A stretch of 64,000 bases of DNA from Aerococcus urinae. GTDB lineage: Bacteria; Bacillota; Bacilli; Lactobacillales; Aerococcaceae. This document shows positions 37,566 through 46,218 of this stretch, piece by piece. A program made the translations under genes and the position numbers. Numbering within the stretch: position 1 is the first letter of the stretch; the number at the start of each line of letters is the position of its first letter. A model generated the notes under the pieces. The model was not told the origin of the DNA, did not search any database, and saw nothing but the letters and a program-made list of their open reading frames with translations. The stretch lies in the NCBI RefSeq assembly GCF_001543175.1, contig NZ_CP014161.1, positions 1,550,001 to 1,614,000 on the forward strand. The letters are read 5' to 3'.

Positions 37566-38831
37566 CTAGTCATCGATATCAACCAGGTCGATCTTGGCTC
37601 CTAATTTCTGTAATTTTTCACAAATGTTATCGTAACCCCGTAAGATGTGCTCCGCCCCGTAGAGGTCGGTCCGTCCAGAAGCAGCCAAGCCGGCATTGAT
37701 CAAACAAGCCCCTGCTCTAAGATCAGAGGCAGTGACCTTGGTACCGGTTAAGGACTTAGGACCCTTGATATGGATGGTGTCGTCTACCACATGGATATCG
37801 GCTCCCATCCGTTGTAATTCAGGGACATGGTTGACCCGTTTAGGATAGATGGTGTCCTCGATCACGCCACTCCCATGGGCAGTAATTAAGAGTGGGGTTA
37901 TCGGTTGCTGAAGGTCAGTCGCAAAACCGGGATAAGCCGCGGTTTTAATATTGACCATCTCCAGGTCATCCGCTTGGGGATGGACATAGATCTTGTCTTC
38001 GTAAACATCCATCTTGACGCCCATTTCACCCATCTTGGCCACTAAACCTTCAATATGTTCAAAGATCACGTTCTTCACATAAACCCCTTGGCCAACCAGG
38101 GCAGCGGCAGTGAGATAGGTTCCCGCTTCAATCCGGTCTGGGATAATGGCATGGCTGACCCCGTGTAAGTGGTCAACCCCTTCAATCCGGATAGTTGAGG
38201 TCCCTACCCCTTTAATGTTAGCCCCCATCTTATTTAAGAGGGTGGCTACGTCAATAATTTCAGGCTCCCGGGCGGCGTTATCGATCACAGTTTGCCCCTT
38301 AGCCTTGACAGCCGCCAACATAATATTAATAGTCGCTCCGACACTGACAACATCTAAATAGATATCAGCTCCCGTTAAGCCGTTAGGGGTGGAAAAGTGG
38401 ATAGCCCCATTTTCGCTTTCAATTTTAGCACCTAGGGCTTCAAAACCTTTAATATGGAGGTCAATGGGACGGGGGCCCAGGGAACAACCACCCGGCAGCC
38501 CCACGGTGCCCTCGCCATATTTAGCCAGTAAGGCCCCCATAAAATAGTAGGAAGCCCGCAGACTTTGAATCTTCCCTTCAGGCATGGGAACATTTTCCAT
38601 TTGGCTGGGATCAATACGTAGGACGTGCTCTTGAAAATCAGCACTCACATTAAAATCTCTTAAAATACTAATCAGCGAATCAACATCATCAATCGTTGGA
38701 ACAGCCTCTAAGACAACAGGACTATCTGCCAGAATAGCAGCAGGAATCAGCGCCACTGTACTATTCTTAGCCCCAGAAACTAAGACTTCTCCGCTAAGTG
38801 GTCGTCCGCCTTCGATAATAAATTTTTTCAT
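37566..38831 (-). CDS. murA: UDP-N-acetylglucosamine 1-carboxyvinyltransferase
   Basis: First committed step of peptidoglycan synthesis, adding enolpyruvate to UDP-GlcNAc. The 421-residue protein begins with the family motif [17 protein letters not shown], and has the catalytic-loop segment [15 protein letters not shown] with the fosfomycin-target Cys at about position 117. It carries [13 protein letters not shown] and the C-terminal [13 protein letters not shown]. Fosfomycin sensitivity is predicted from the Cys. Being next to rho it may correspond to the second Firmicutes paralogue (MurZ/MurA2), as in the Bacillus murAB-rho neighbourhood; only one is in this window. Confidence 0.95.
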   Translation of the reverse strand: MKKFIIEGGRPLSGEVLVSGAKNSTVALIPAAILADSPVVLEAVPTIDDVDSLISILRDFNVSADFQEHVLRIDPSQMENVPMPEGKIQSLRASYYFMGALLAKYGEGTVGLPGGCSLGPRPIDLHIKGFEALGAKIESENGAIHFSTPNGLTGADIYLDVVSVGATINIMLAAVKAKGQTVIDNAAREPEIIDVATLLNKMGANIKGVGTSTIRIEGVDHLHGVSHAIIPDRIEAGTYLTAAALVGQGVYVKNVIFEHIEGLVAKMGEMGVKMDVYEDKIYVHPQADDLEMVNIKTAAYPGFATDLQQPITPLLITAHGSGVIEDTIYPKRVNHVPELQRMGADIHVVDDTIHIKGPKSLTGTKVTASDLRAGACLINAGLAASGRTDLYGAEHILRGYDNICEKLQKLGAKIDLVDIDD

Positions 38832-39224
38832 TTCGTTGATAAAATTCCTTTCACAAGTGAGGATTTGAGGATTGGGGGGTAAAATAATTATACTGATTTA
38901 TTGTATACTAAAATACCAAGTCAGTCTATATCGATGTATTCTCGCTTTTAACTTATTCCGGCTTAAACCCTTTTCTTAGTAAAAGTAAAAATAAAAGCTG
39001 ATTCAATCTCTTTCTCCTCCTAAAAGCCCTTGCTATCAAGCCTAGTGTCCTATCAGGCAAAATAAGTTCCAACTAACGAAATCGATCACAAGAACATCCA
39101 CCAGTTCAGTCCCCGGTAAAAGCCTCCAAAAAATTCTTAATAAAAAATTTAGCCTTTTTAGCAACTAAATCGAGAAAATCCCAGTCATCCTCCTAAAAAA
39201 GACTTTGTGAAGAAAAAAGAGTGC
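38832..39224. other. Intergenic stretch upstream of murA
   Basis: Nearly 400 A/T-rich bases. An ATTATA near 38887 (TATAAT on the minus strand) could be the murA -10, and AAAGGA precedes the murA ATG at a long 15-base distance. I see no gene, RNA motif or strong hairpin here. It leads into the repeat element starting at 39225. Confidence 0.5.
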
Positions 39225-39811
39225 GACGGGTGCGCCAAAAGGCAAGACCGCTACGCATACTATATCTGTACGTCGCTTTGCTTCCTACAGCTATAGCAAC
39301 TGGAGCTAAAGGTCAACGAATTCTCAAAGAGAATTCGTTGACCTTTAGTGAAGTGGACGCTTGCCTTGCACCCGGAGCAGGTTTGAAAAGGATGTGAGGA
39401 CGCCGTCAGAGACTTGAATTGCTGGAGGAAAATACCATAAGCACAGCTATAAGGATGAGAGGAAGGACCAGGGAGGGCGATTCCTTGGAGGAAAAGATGA
39501 TAAGATCAGCTTGCTGATCGTTCAGATTTTCTGAAAGGACATCCCCTCCCCCTTCTGAACTCAACTACCTGTGCGTTGGGATTTTCTGAAGCAACTTCAA
39601 GGCTGGCGTCCGAGCTCAACTAGAGTGCGACAAACGCAAAAGGAGTCCGAAACTTTTGTCCCAGACTCCTCTTAATTTGGCTACACTTGTTTAAACGTGC
39701 TCCAGTCACAGGACGAACGTCCACTTCAAAAACTGCCAACGCTCAAACCAGTTGAGCTTATGACAGTTTTCTCCAGTGTTTTCGTCCTCTAGCGTGACTG
39801 TCGCACTCTTT
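39225..39811. repeat. Composite intergenic repeat element, copy A
   Basis: A 587-base non-coding element with inverted ends AGAGTGCGAC / GTCGCACTCT. Its left part holds CCGCTACGCATACTATATCTG, ACAGCTATAGCAACTGGA, a perfect 20-bp hairpin at 39306-39348 and GATGATAAGATCAGC; all but the hairpin recur inverted in copy B at 43437-43857. Its right part (CCAGTCACAGGACGAACG, AACTGCCAACGCTCA, TTGAGCTTATGACAGTTT) matches copy B in direct orientation. A third AGAGTGCGACAAACGC boundary plus an AGGAGTC/GACTCCT hairpin occurs at 39620-39675. It looks like two head-to-head modules. No coding capacity. Confidence 0.8.
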
Positions 39812-39820
39812 TTTTAAGAT

Positions 39821-40462
39821 TTAGAAGTCGTGGTCGTCTTCCTCTTCGTCTTCCAAGTCCTCATCATCGAGAATGGTTAAGTCACCTTCCAGACCATCTT
39901 CTAAGTCATCTTCGGTTTCATCATCACCTAACTCATCCAAGTCCGATTGGTAATCTTTCAATTCGTCATTTTCGTCACTATCTTCATCGTCGTCATCCAC
40001 GTCGACATCGTCATAGTCTGCTTCATCGTAATCCTCATCATCAAAGTCTTCTTCATAAGCATCAACATCTTCTGGATCATCGGCATTGTAGTCGATCATG
40101 TCCTCATTGCCTTCATCAAAGACATTGACTTTCTTACGACGGGAAGTCTTATGTTTTTCTTTGATATCTTCATCATCCATGGAAGAAACAATGGCTTCGT
40201 TAATAGAATCAATTGGGTACCAAGCCCGTAAGCCCCAGCGGTTTTCACCCAAGGAAATGAAACTCCCATCAGTATTTAATTCGGTATAGAAGGTGACCAT
40301 GCGTTGAGCCACTTGGTCATCGGTCAAGTCAAGATATTCTTGCACAGCTGCTAATAATTGATTGAAATCATAAACTTCATTACTCTCAGCCAAAATTTCA
40401 TAAGCCACTTCTAATAAAGACAGCTCCTCCTTATTTTGGTGGTCTAGGCGTTGTAAGTTCAC
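39821..40462 (-). CDS. rpoE: DNA-directed RNA polymerase delta subunit
   Basis: Delta is the Gram-positive RNA polymerase subunit that speeds recycling and sharpens promoter selection. The 213-residue protein has the N-terminal HARE-HTH/delta domain (SLLEVAYEILAESNEVYDFNQ to RWGLRAWYP, residues ~15-86) and an extremely acidic, unstructured C-terminal tail (about 115-213, mostly Asp and Glu). The start is GTG at 40462 after AAAGGATG. It lies alone between the repeat element A (ten bases after its stop) and a DUF1934 gene. Repeat insertion may have replaced the normal downstream neighbour (pyrG in Bacillus). Confidence 0.95.
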   Translation of the reverse strand: MNLQRLDHQNKEELSLLEVAYEILAESNEVYDFNQLLAAVQEYLDLTDDQVAQRMVTFYTELNTDGSFISLGENRWGLRAWYPIDSINEAIVSSMDDEDIKEKHKTSRRKKVNVFDEGNEDMIDYNADDPEDVDAYEEDFDDEDYDEADYDDVDVDDDDEDSDENDELKDYQSDLDELGDDETEDDLEDGLEGDLTILDDEDLEDEEEDDHDF

Positions 40463-40510
40463 TCAAGCGTCATCCTTTCAGGCTAAAAAATTTGTCATAC
40501 TCTATCTATT

Positions 40511-40951
40511 TTACACTACATCATAAGTATATTTCAATTGCAATTGATATTGACCCAATTCTTGGTCCAAGTCTTCAAAAATTCGGTAGTGACAGTTAAT
40601 CCTGCCCCCTCCTTCAAACTCTTCTACCTCGATCTGGTCCAGTTCACTCGCTAGGCTTAAGTTAGGCAAACCCTTGATCCGGTAGAGGAAGCTCTGCCTT
40701 TTCCCCAATGCTAAGGGAATCGTGGCCTGGACAGACTGACCCGAGCGCTTAATGGTTAGGCCCTGCTTGTGGTCAAACTTCAACCGCACCCAGCTCTTGG
40801 CCCCTTGAAAATCTTCTTCATATTCAATAAAGAAAGCGTGGGGGTGGGCAAAGTATGTGCCTTTTTGGTCGATGAGCAATTCCTGCTTTTCCCCCGCTTG
40901 CTGGATGTGGTTGACACCACGGATATGGATGGTCTCCTTCATTCTGCTCAT
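40511..40951 (-). CDS. DUF1934 family beta-barrel protein (YwiB-like)
   Basis: A 146-residue soluble protein with a lipocalin-like beta pattern: IHIRGVNHIQQAGEKQELLI, GTYFAHPHAFFIEYEE, WVRLKFDHKQGLTIKRSG and the terminal YQLQLKYTYDV. This matches the DUF1934/YwiB family, which in Bacillus lies near argS and rpoE; function is unknown. AGAGGTGG is four bases before the ATG at 40951. It is probably cotranscribed with rpoE (48-base gap). Confidence 0.8.
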   Translation of the reverse strand: MSRMKETIHIRGVNHIQQAGEKQELLIDQKGTYFAHPHAFFIEYEEDFQGAKSWVRLKFDHKQGLTIKRSGQSVQATIPLALGKRQSFLYRIKGLPNLSLASELDQIEVEEFEGGGRINCHYRIFEDLDQELGQYQLQLKYTYDVV

Positions 40952-41008
40952 TAGTCCACCTCTTACTCTTTCACTGTTTGTTACTAAGCAGTCTATTTCT
41001 CTTCAATG

Positions 41009-41017
41009 AGTATAGCA
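41009..41017 (-). promoter_or_regulatory. Promoter of DUF1934-rpoE, extended -10
   Basis: Minus strand TGC-TATACT, about 60 bases before the DUF1934 ATG. Confidence 0.5.
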
Positions 41018-41095
41018 TAGGTGAATTTTTTTAATAAAGTCAAGACTTTTTCCTGGTTGTCTAGTCACTGAGAGGGGCTTTGTTTATTCACTTTA

Positions 41096-41104
41096 TGCTA
41101 TAAT
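41096..41104 (+). promoter_or_regulatory. Promoter of lipL, extended -10
   Basis: Plus strand TGC-TATAAT, about 28 bases before the lipL ATG, divergent from the DUF1934 promoter. Confidence 0.6.
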
Positions 41105-41131
41105 ATAGGCAAATTATCGAGGAGGGATTGC

Positions 41132-41992
41132 ATGTTAATCAAGAATTATCTTCATCAAGGGCCAAGACTCAGAATCGCCCGTCTCAATGTGCACTATGCC
41201 AAGGAGACGCCCTTACTCCCTTTTGCTGTTGACGACTACCTATTAAATGGTCTCAACAAGGAAGCCCTCCCCTACGATTTGATTTTACACACCTGGACCA
41301 CCGACCCCACTTTAATCCTTGGTATGCAAGACACCCGCCTGCCCTATCTGGACCAAGCGCTAGCAGCCGTCGAAGAAAAAACCCCCTACCAAGCGGTGGT
41401 GCGTCCGGCCGGGGGCTTGGCGGTCATTAGTGAACCTGGGGTAGTGAATTATACCCTCCACCTGGGTCCCCATAGCTATTCAGATAAGCTAAGCATTGAC
41501 CAGGCCTACCAAATCAAGGTCCAACTCCTCCAGGACTTACTAGCCCCCTACCAACTCCAACTGACCACCGGCGAAGTCAGCGATTCCTACTGTCCGGGTA
41601 AATTTGATGTCAGCTTGGCAGGGAAAAAGATCGCCGGTATTGCCCAAAGACGGATTGGCGGGGCCATTGGGATCTTTACTTACCTCTCCCTCTATGGCCA
41701 ACAAGATTACCGTGGCCAAGTGGTGAAAAACTTCTACCAATTAGGTAAGCAAAACCAAGCGACAAAAACCAAGTACCCTATCATTAACCCCGACAGTATG
41801 GCCAACCTTAAGGCGAGCCTGCCCAGACTCCAAAGCACAAACCAAGTGACTGAGGCCCTGGAGGGAGTCATTAGCCAAGACTTAGGGACTTCTTTTGAAG
41901 AGATTGACTTGGCAGCCTTAGACCAAAGTATCTTAAACGACCAGGTCCAACGCATGATCAAACGTAACCGACGTTTAACAAAAGGAAGGTAG
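41132..41992 (+). CDS. lipL: Octanoyl/lipoyl protein ligase family, LipL-like amidotransferase
   Basis: A 286-residue member of the biotin/lipoate ligase fold. RPAGGLAVISEPGVVNYTL (91-109) is the substrate-binding loop, and the conserved Cys154 in SYCPGKFDVSLAGKKIAGI matches the catalytic Cys of LipL, which moves octanoyl or lipoyl groups from GcvH to E2 subunits. It lacks a second, ATP-using ligase motif. I favour LipL over LplA because of this Cys context. GAGGAGG precedes the ATG. It lies six bases before the HD-domain gene, so they are cotranscribed. No gcvH or E2 gene is in the window. Confidence 0.82.
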   Translation: MLIKNYLHQGPRLRIARLNVHYAKETPLLPFAVDDYLLNGLNKEALPYDLILHTWTTDPTLILGMQDTRLPYLDQALAAVEEKTPYQAVVRPAGGLAVISEPGVVNYTLHLGPHSYSDKLSIDQAYQIKVQLLQDLLAPYQLQLTTGEVSDSYCPGKFDVSLAGKKIAGIAQRRIGGAIGIFTYLSLYGQQDYRGQVVKNFYQLGKQNQATKTKYPIINPDSMANLKASLPRLQSTNQVTEALEGVISQDLGTSFEEIDLAALDQSILNDQVQRMIKRNRRLTKGR

Positions 41993-41998
41993 TTATTT

Positions 41999-43366
41999 AT
42001 GTCTTTTGAACAAGCTAACCGCCGGATCCGGGAAAAAGTTTTCCGTGACCCGGTGCATGGTTATATCCATATCCAACACCAAATCTTTTTAGACCTTATT
42101 AATACCAAGGAATTCCAACGCCTGCGCCGGGTTAAGCAATTAGGCACGACCAGTTTTACCTTTCACGGGGCTGACCACACCCGCTTCGCCCACTGCCTGG
42201 GAGTGTATGAAATCGCCCGCCGGATTGTCAACCAGTTCCAGCGCAATTATCCTAGTCAAGAGCTTGGCGATGGTTTATGGGATGACCAGGAACGTTTAGT
42301 GGTCCTCTGTGCCGCTATCCTCCACGATATTGGCCACGGCGCCTTCTCCCACACCTTTGAAAAACTTTTCGGTACTGACCATGAAGCGGTCACCCGGGCC
42401 ATCATTACCTCCCCTGAGACCGAAGTCAACCGAATCTTGACTACAGTTTCTCCTGATTTTCCCAATAAAGTGGCTGCCGTCATCAACCACAGCTACCCCA
42501 ACCCCCAAGTGGTCCAACTGATTTCGAGCCAATGCGACGCCGACCGGATGGACTATCTCTTAAGAGACTCCTACTTTACCGGGGCTGAATATGGGGCCTT
42601 TGACCTCAACCGGATCTTGCGGGTCATGCGGCCTTACCAGGGCGGGATTATGTTTGACTATGCCGGTATGCATGCGGTAGAAGACTATATTGTCAGCCGC
42701 TATCAAATGTATATGCAGGTCTACTTCCACCCGGTTTCTCGGGCCATGGAAATGATTCTCAACCGGCTCTTAAAACGAGCTAAGGACCTCTACCAAGACA
42801 ATCCCAAGTACTTTATCAAGCACTCACCGCTCTTGGTACCCTTTTTGAAAAATGAATGGACCCTCACCGACTATCTCCATGTTGATGACGGTGTGATGGA
42901 AACCTACTTCCAACACTGGATCTTAACGAGTGATGACCCGATTCTGGTTGACTTGTCCAAGCGTTTCATCAACCGCAAACCCTTTAAGTCGGTTACCTTT
43001 GACTCCAATAGCCAGGCAGAAACCGCCCAAGATCTCCAAGAGAAGATCAGTCAAATGGGCTACGATGTTAACTACTATACTGCCTATAACAGTAACTATG
43101 ACCTGCCCTATGACCTCTATGATCCCAGCCAAAAGAACCCTCGGACCCAGATTGAATTATTGGAAAAAGACGGAACCATCATTGAACTGTCGGAAGCCAG
43201 TCAACTGATCCGAGCCTTTACCGGCCAAGAGCTGGGCGACGAGCGTCTCTATTTTCCAAATGAACTCTATTACGGGAAGAATCATGATAAGATCAGCCTC
43301 TTTGAACCTGATTTAAAGGCTATCCATGACATGACCAAGACCGGTAAGTTAAAGGCCTTAGATTAG
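41999..43366 (+). CDS. HD-domain phosphohydrolase (YwfO-like, dGTPase-related)
   Basis: A 455-residue protein starting with KVFRDPVHGYIHI, then FQRLRRVKQLG, HTRFAHCLGVYEIARRI with the first metal His, AAILHDIGHGAFSHTFE (HD pair), and SQCDADRMDYLLRDSYFTG with the last metal Asp. This is the YwfO-type group of HD hydrolases related to dNTP triphosphohydrolases. Substrate in Bacilli is dNTP or a related nucleotide by family inference. It follows lipL, and a strong terminator ends the unit. Confidence 0.9.
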   Translation: MSFEQANRRIREKVFRDPVHGYIHIQHQIFLDLINTKEFQRLRRVKQLGTTSFTFHGADHTRFAHCLGVYEIARRIVNQFQRNYPSQELGDGLWDDQERLVVLCAAILHDIGHGAFSHTFEKLFGTDHEAVTRAIITSPETEVNRILTTVSPDFPNKVAAVINHSYPNPQVVQLISSQCDADRMDYLLRDSYFTGAEYGAFDLNRILRVMRPYQGGIMFDYAGMHAVEDYIVSRYQMYMQVYFHPVSRAMEMILNRLLKRAKDLYQDNPKYFIKHSPLLVPFLKNEWTLTDYLHVDDGVMETYFQHWILTSDDPILVDLSKRFINRKPFKSVTFDSNSQAETAQDLQEKISQMGYDVNYYTAYNSNYDLPYDLYDPSQKNPRTQIELLEKDGTIIELSEASQLIRAFTGQELGDERLYFPNELYYGKNHDKISLFEPDLKAIHDMTKTGKLKALD

Positions 43367-43379
43367 TTTAACCAGTAAA

Positions 43380-43415
43380 AAAAAGCCTTCCCTACTTGAA
43401 GCGGGAAGGCTTTTT
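43380..43415 (+). terminator. Terminator after the HD-domain gene
   Basis: AAAAGCCTTCCC pairs with GGGAAGGCTTTTT (43381-43392, 43403-43415). Confidence 0.9.
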
Positions 43416-43436
43416 AACTTATGGTGATGATGAGCG

Positions 43437-43857
43437 CTTGTCACACTCTATAGTTGAGTTCGGAAGGGTGAGGGGGATGTCCTTTCAGAAAAGTTGAACG
43501 ATCAGCAGGCTGATCTTATCATCTTTTCCTCCAAGGAATCACCCTCCCTGATCCTTCCTCACATCCTTTTCAAACCTGTTCCAGTCACAGGACGAACGTC
43601 CACTTCACACAGGGTGTGAGACTTGGCGCCTAGGCTTGGATGATTGGAGCAAGTCAGAATAAAAGCGAATGTTCGCTTGTTTCTGACTTGCGAAATCACT
43701 CCAAGTCTGCCAAGTCGAACCCAACTAAAAACTGCCAACGCTCAGACTAGCTGAGCTTATGACAGTTTCCTCCAGTTGCTATAGCTGTTCGAAGCGAAGC
43801 GAGTTACAGATATAGTATGCGTAGCGGTTTCGCCCTTTGACGTGACTGTCACACTCT
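43437..43857. repeat. Composite intergenic repeat element, copy B
   Basis: A 421-base non-coding element whose right end (GTGACTGTCACACTCT) stops one base before the aminotransferase stop codon. Read on the minus strand it repeats the left half of copy A (CCGCTACGCATACTATATCTG, ACAGCTATAGCAACTGGA, GATGATAAGATCAGC, AAGGACATCCCC). On the plus strand it shares CCAGTCACAGGACGAACG and AACTGCCAACGCTCA with the right half of copy A. At 43611-43723 it carries a long nested hairpin (GACTTGGC...GCCAAGTC outer, CAAGTCAGAA...TTCTGACTTG inner) with no sequence match to the hairpin of copy A. Confidence 0.8.
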
Positions 43858-45009
43858 CTAGTCCAGCTGGTCAACGAAGGTTTTTAGACGTTTTAATCCT
43901 TCTTGAATGGATTCGTAAGAAGAGGCGTAGGAGAAACGGACATAGCCTTTACCGGCATTACCAAAGGCAAAGCCTGGAATCACCCCTACCTTGGCCTTAT
44001 GAGCTAGGTCAAGGGCAAATTGTTTGTCATCACCATTATATGATTCTGGTGCCTTGATAAAGATATAGAAGGCTCCAGCTGGGTGAACGAATTCTAAACC
44101 AATCTTAGGTAATTCTTCTAAGAGCAGGTCACGGCGACTCTTAAATTTATCACGGGCTTCCACGACAAAGTCATCACAGGCATTATAGGCAGCTATAGCC
44201 CCATGTTGATCAGGGGTAGACACGCTGGTAACCATGGTTTGGTGGGAAACCAAGCCTTGAGTCACATAGCCATCAGGCATGTGGATGAAACCAATCCGAA
44301 GTCCGGTCATGGCGTAACTCTTGGAAGGACCATTGAGGTAGATAGTTTGGTTAGGAATTTCATTGTAGATGGAATAATGGTCTTGGTCATAGATCATGTC
44401 TGAATAAATTTCATCACTAATGACAAAGACATCATAGCGCTTAATCACTTCCGCTAATTCGCGAATTTCATCCTTGGTATAGGTATTCCCAATCGGATTA
44501 TTCGGGTAGTTTAAGAGGACTAAACGCGTCTCTGGGTTAGCATCCAAGCTCCGTTCCAAAGCCTTAGGGGTTAACTTGAAATCGGTTTGGCTGGTATCTA
44601 GGGTTACCAATTCTGCCCCCGCAATCGCTGCTGTCATTTCATAAAGGCCAAAGAAAGGAGAAGGAACAATAATTTTATCGCCTTCATTAATGAAAACATC
44701 CATAGCGATTTTTACAGCTTCGGTGACCCCATTGGTAATAATCACATTATCAGCTTTTAAATCAAGAGCTTGTGTTCGTTTAAAATAAGCAACGATGGCC
44801 TCGACCAATTCTCCCAGACCCTTAGCTGATGCATAGTGGGTCTTATTTTCATCTAGAGCCTTTTTGATGGCGTCCTTAACCGTTTCAGGGGCGTTAAGAT
44901 CAGGTTCCCCGATTGTGAAGGGGAGTAGACCATCAATTTGGGCAAAAGTTTCAGCAAACTCGCGAATAATGGAGGGGGCTGTATTTAAGTAACGATGATT
45001 AATTTTCAC
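43858..45009 (-). CDS. PLP-dependent aminotransferase, PatA-like
   Basis: A 383-residue fold type I class I/II aminotransferase. Visible are FTIGEPDLNAPE (31-42), the cofactor-ring Tyr region SPFFGLYEM, NYPNNPIGNTYT, VISDEIYSDMIY with the Asp-x-x-Tyr cofactor contacts, the PLP-lysine segment NGPSKSYAMTGLRIGF, and the C-terminal substrate Arg in KGYVRFSYA. The best guess is the PatA/N-acetyl-diaminopimelate or aromatic aminotransferase group; the amino donor cannot be fixed. The start is GTG at 45009 after AAGGAAGG. Its stop codon abuts repeat copy B, leaving no ordinary terminator. Confidence 0.87.
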   Translation of the reverse strand: MKINHRYLNTAPSIIREFAETFAQIDGLLPFTIGEPDLNAPETVKDAIKKALDENKTHYASAKGLGELVEAIVAYFKRTQALDLKADNVIITNGVTEAVKIAMDVFINEGDKIIVPSPFFGLYEMTAAIAGAELVTLDTSQTDFKLTPKALERSLDANPETRLVLLNYPNNPIGNTYTKDEIRELAEVIKRYDVFVISDEIYSDMIYDQDHYSIYNEIPNQTIYLNGPSKSYAMTGLRIGFIHMPDGYVTQGLVSHQTMVTSVSTPDQHGAIAAYNACDDFVVEARDKFKSRRDLLLEELPKIGLEFVHPAGAFYIFIKAPESYNGDDKQFALDLAHKAKVGVIPGFAFGNAGKGYVRFSYASSYESIQEGLKRLKTFVDQLD

Positions 45010-45193
45010 AAAAATCCTTCCTTTCCTTTAGAAAACACAATAATTATAAATTTTTATTGATTATTATAGCATAGAAAATATGGAGTGGCGGAAAATATAA
45101 AAATTCCTGGCTTTAGTTGAGGAGTAGCTATTTTGACCGACTTCCTTTAAAATATAGCTAATAATGATGCTTTTAAATAAAGGAGTAATACAC

Positions 45194-46216
45194 GTGTTTG
45201 AAACCAGTGAAGAAAAAGCAGCGCTAAAAAAAGAAAAGGACCAAGCTAAAAAGGTCTACCACAATAATCAAAATCGAGCCAAAGATCTCGACCAACCTTG
45301 GCGGCAGTACTTCTTCCAATGTCAGGCCTATCTCTACACTCATGTTGAACCCCAACTGACAATTGATGAAGACCTGACTCAACTCCTTGACCGCTTGGAA
45401 GGGGCCCAAACCCGCCATCTCTTGCCCAAATACCTCTTTCCTAATGATGCAGAAGCTTATGCCCGTAAGATTATCAGAAAACACCACTTAGTCACCATCC
45501 ATGACCAACCCCACACCCTGACTAAGTATCTGCTACTCTTTCTAGTCATTTCATATGGCTTTTACGCCCTCTTAATCTTTTTCCAAGGCCTCAATGCCTA
45601 TAATTCTTTAGGACAGGCCTTCAATATGCCCCTGCCCCTAAGTATCCTGGGGCTTTTATTGGAGCTTTTACTCTCCATCATGTTTATCTTTTTTGTGTTT
45701 CAATTCGCCCGGTCCAGTGACTACGGAGATGCTTGGAATGAAGGTTATAATTGGGTCTACTTAGTCATTATTACCATCATTCTCCTCCTCATCGGCTTGG
45801 TTCCTTATTTTTCCTTACTTTACCAAGTCTTAGTCATCAAGCTCCCCATTTGGCTGGTCTTCCTACTCATCCTGGCTGCCAGTGGCTACTTGGTCTATGA
45901 CAAGGCCTTGAATAGCCCAGGCAAGAACAAGCAAAAGCTGGATGATGACCAGGAAGAAGAAAGCGATGATGATGTCCGTCTGGCTAAGGGACACGCCCAT
46001 GACTTAGAAACTGATGACCGTGAAATTGAGGAAGATACCACGAATCGAACAGGAATTTGGGAAACCTTACTCTTTAATACCCCGCTCATTAGTCGGGCTT
46101 CCTACCGGTCGCAAAAGAAAAAACGGGCCAAGGCTGAAAAAGAAGCCAAGCTTAAGGCCGCCCGCCAAGCAAAACATGACCAAGACAATGACGAAGATAA
46201 GAAAGGGGAAGATTAA
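45194..46216 (+). CDS. DUF1129-like membrane protein with charged C-terminal tail
   Basis: A ~340-residue protein. Residues ~1-110 are cytoplasmic and helical (including QPWRQYFFQCQAYL and LTIDEDLTQLLDRLEGAQ), ~112-235 contain four membrane helices, and the last ~100 residues are a charged Asp/Glu then Lys/Arg/Ala tail. The N-terminal helical part followed by membrane helices resembles DUF1129 proteins; function unknown. I chose the GTG at 45194 because AAAGGAG lies eight bases upstream; ATGs at 45164/45167 precede that site. Its stop is two bases from the next ATG, so it is coupled to the oxidoreductase. Confidence 0.65.
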   Translation: MFETSEEKAALKKEKDQAKKVYHNNQNRAKDLDQPWRQYFFQCQAYLYTHVEPQLTIDEDLTQLLDRLEGAQTRHLLPKYLFPNDAEAYARKIIRKHHLVTIHDQPHTLTKYLLLFLVISYGFYALLIFFQGLNAYNSLGQAFNMPLPLSILGLLLELLLSIMFIFFVFQFARSSDYGDAWNEGYNWVYLVIITIILLLIGLVPYFSLLYQVLVIKLPIWLVFLLILAASGYLVYDKALNSPGKNKQKLDDDQEEESDDDVRLAKGHAHDLETDDREIEEDTTNRTGIWETLLFNTPLISRASYRSQKKKRAKAEKEAKLKAARQAKHDQDNDEDKKGED

Positions 46217-46218
46217 GC

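Noticed and set aside
39821-40231. Plus-strand open frames opposite rpoE rich in Ile and Val
   Set aside because: They are the antisense of the GAT/GAA-rich acidic tail of delta; no start site and no family resemblance.
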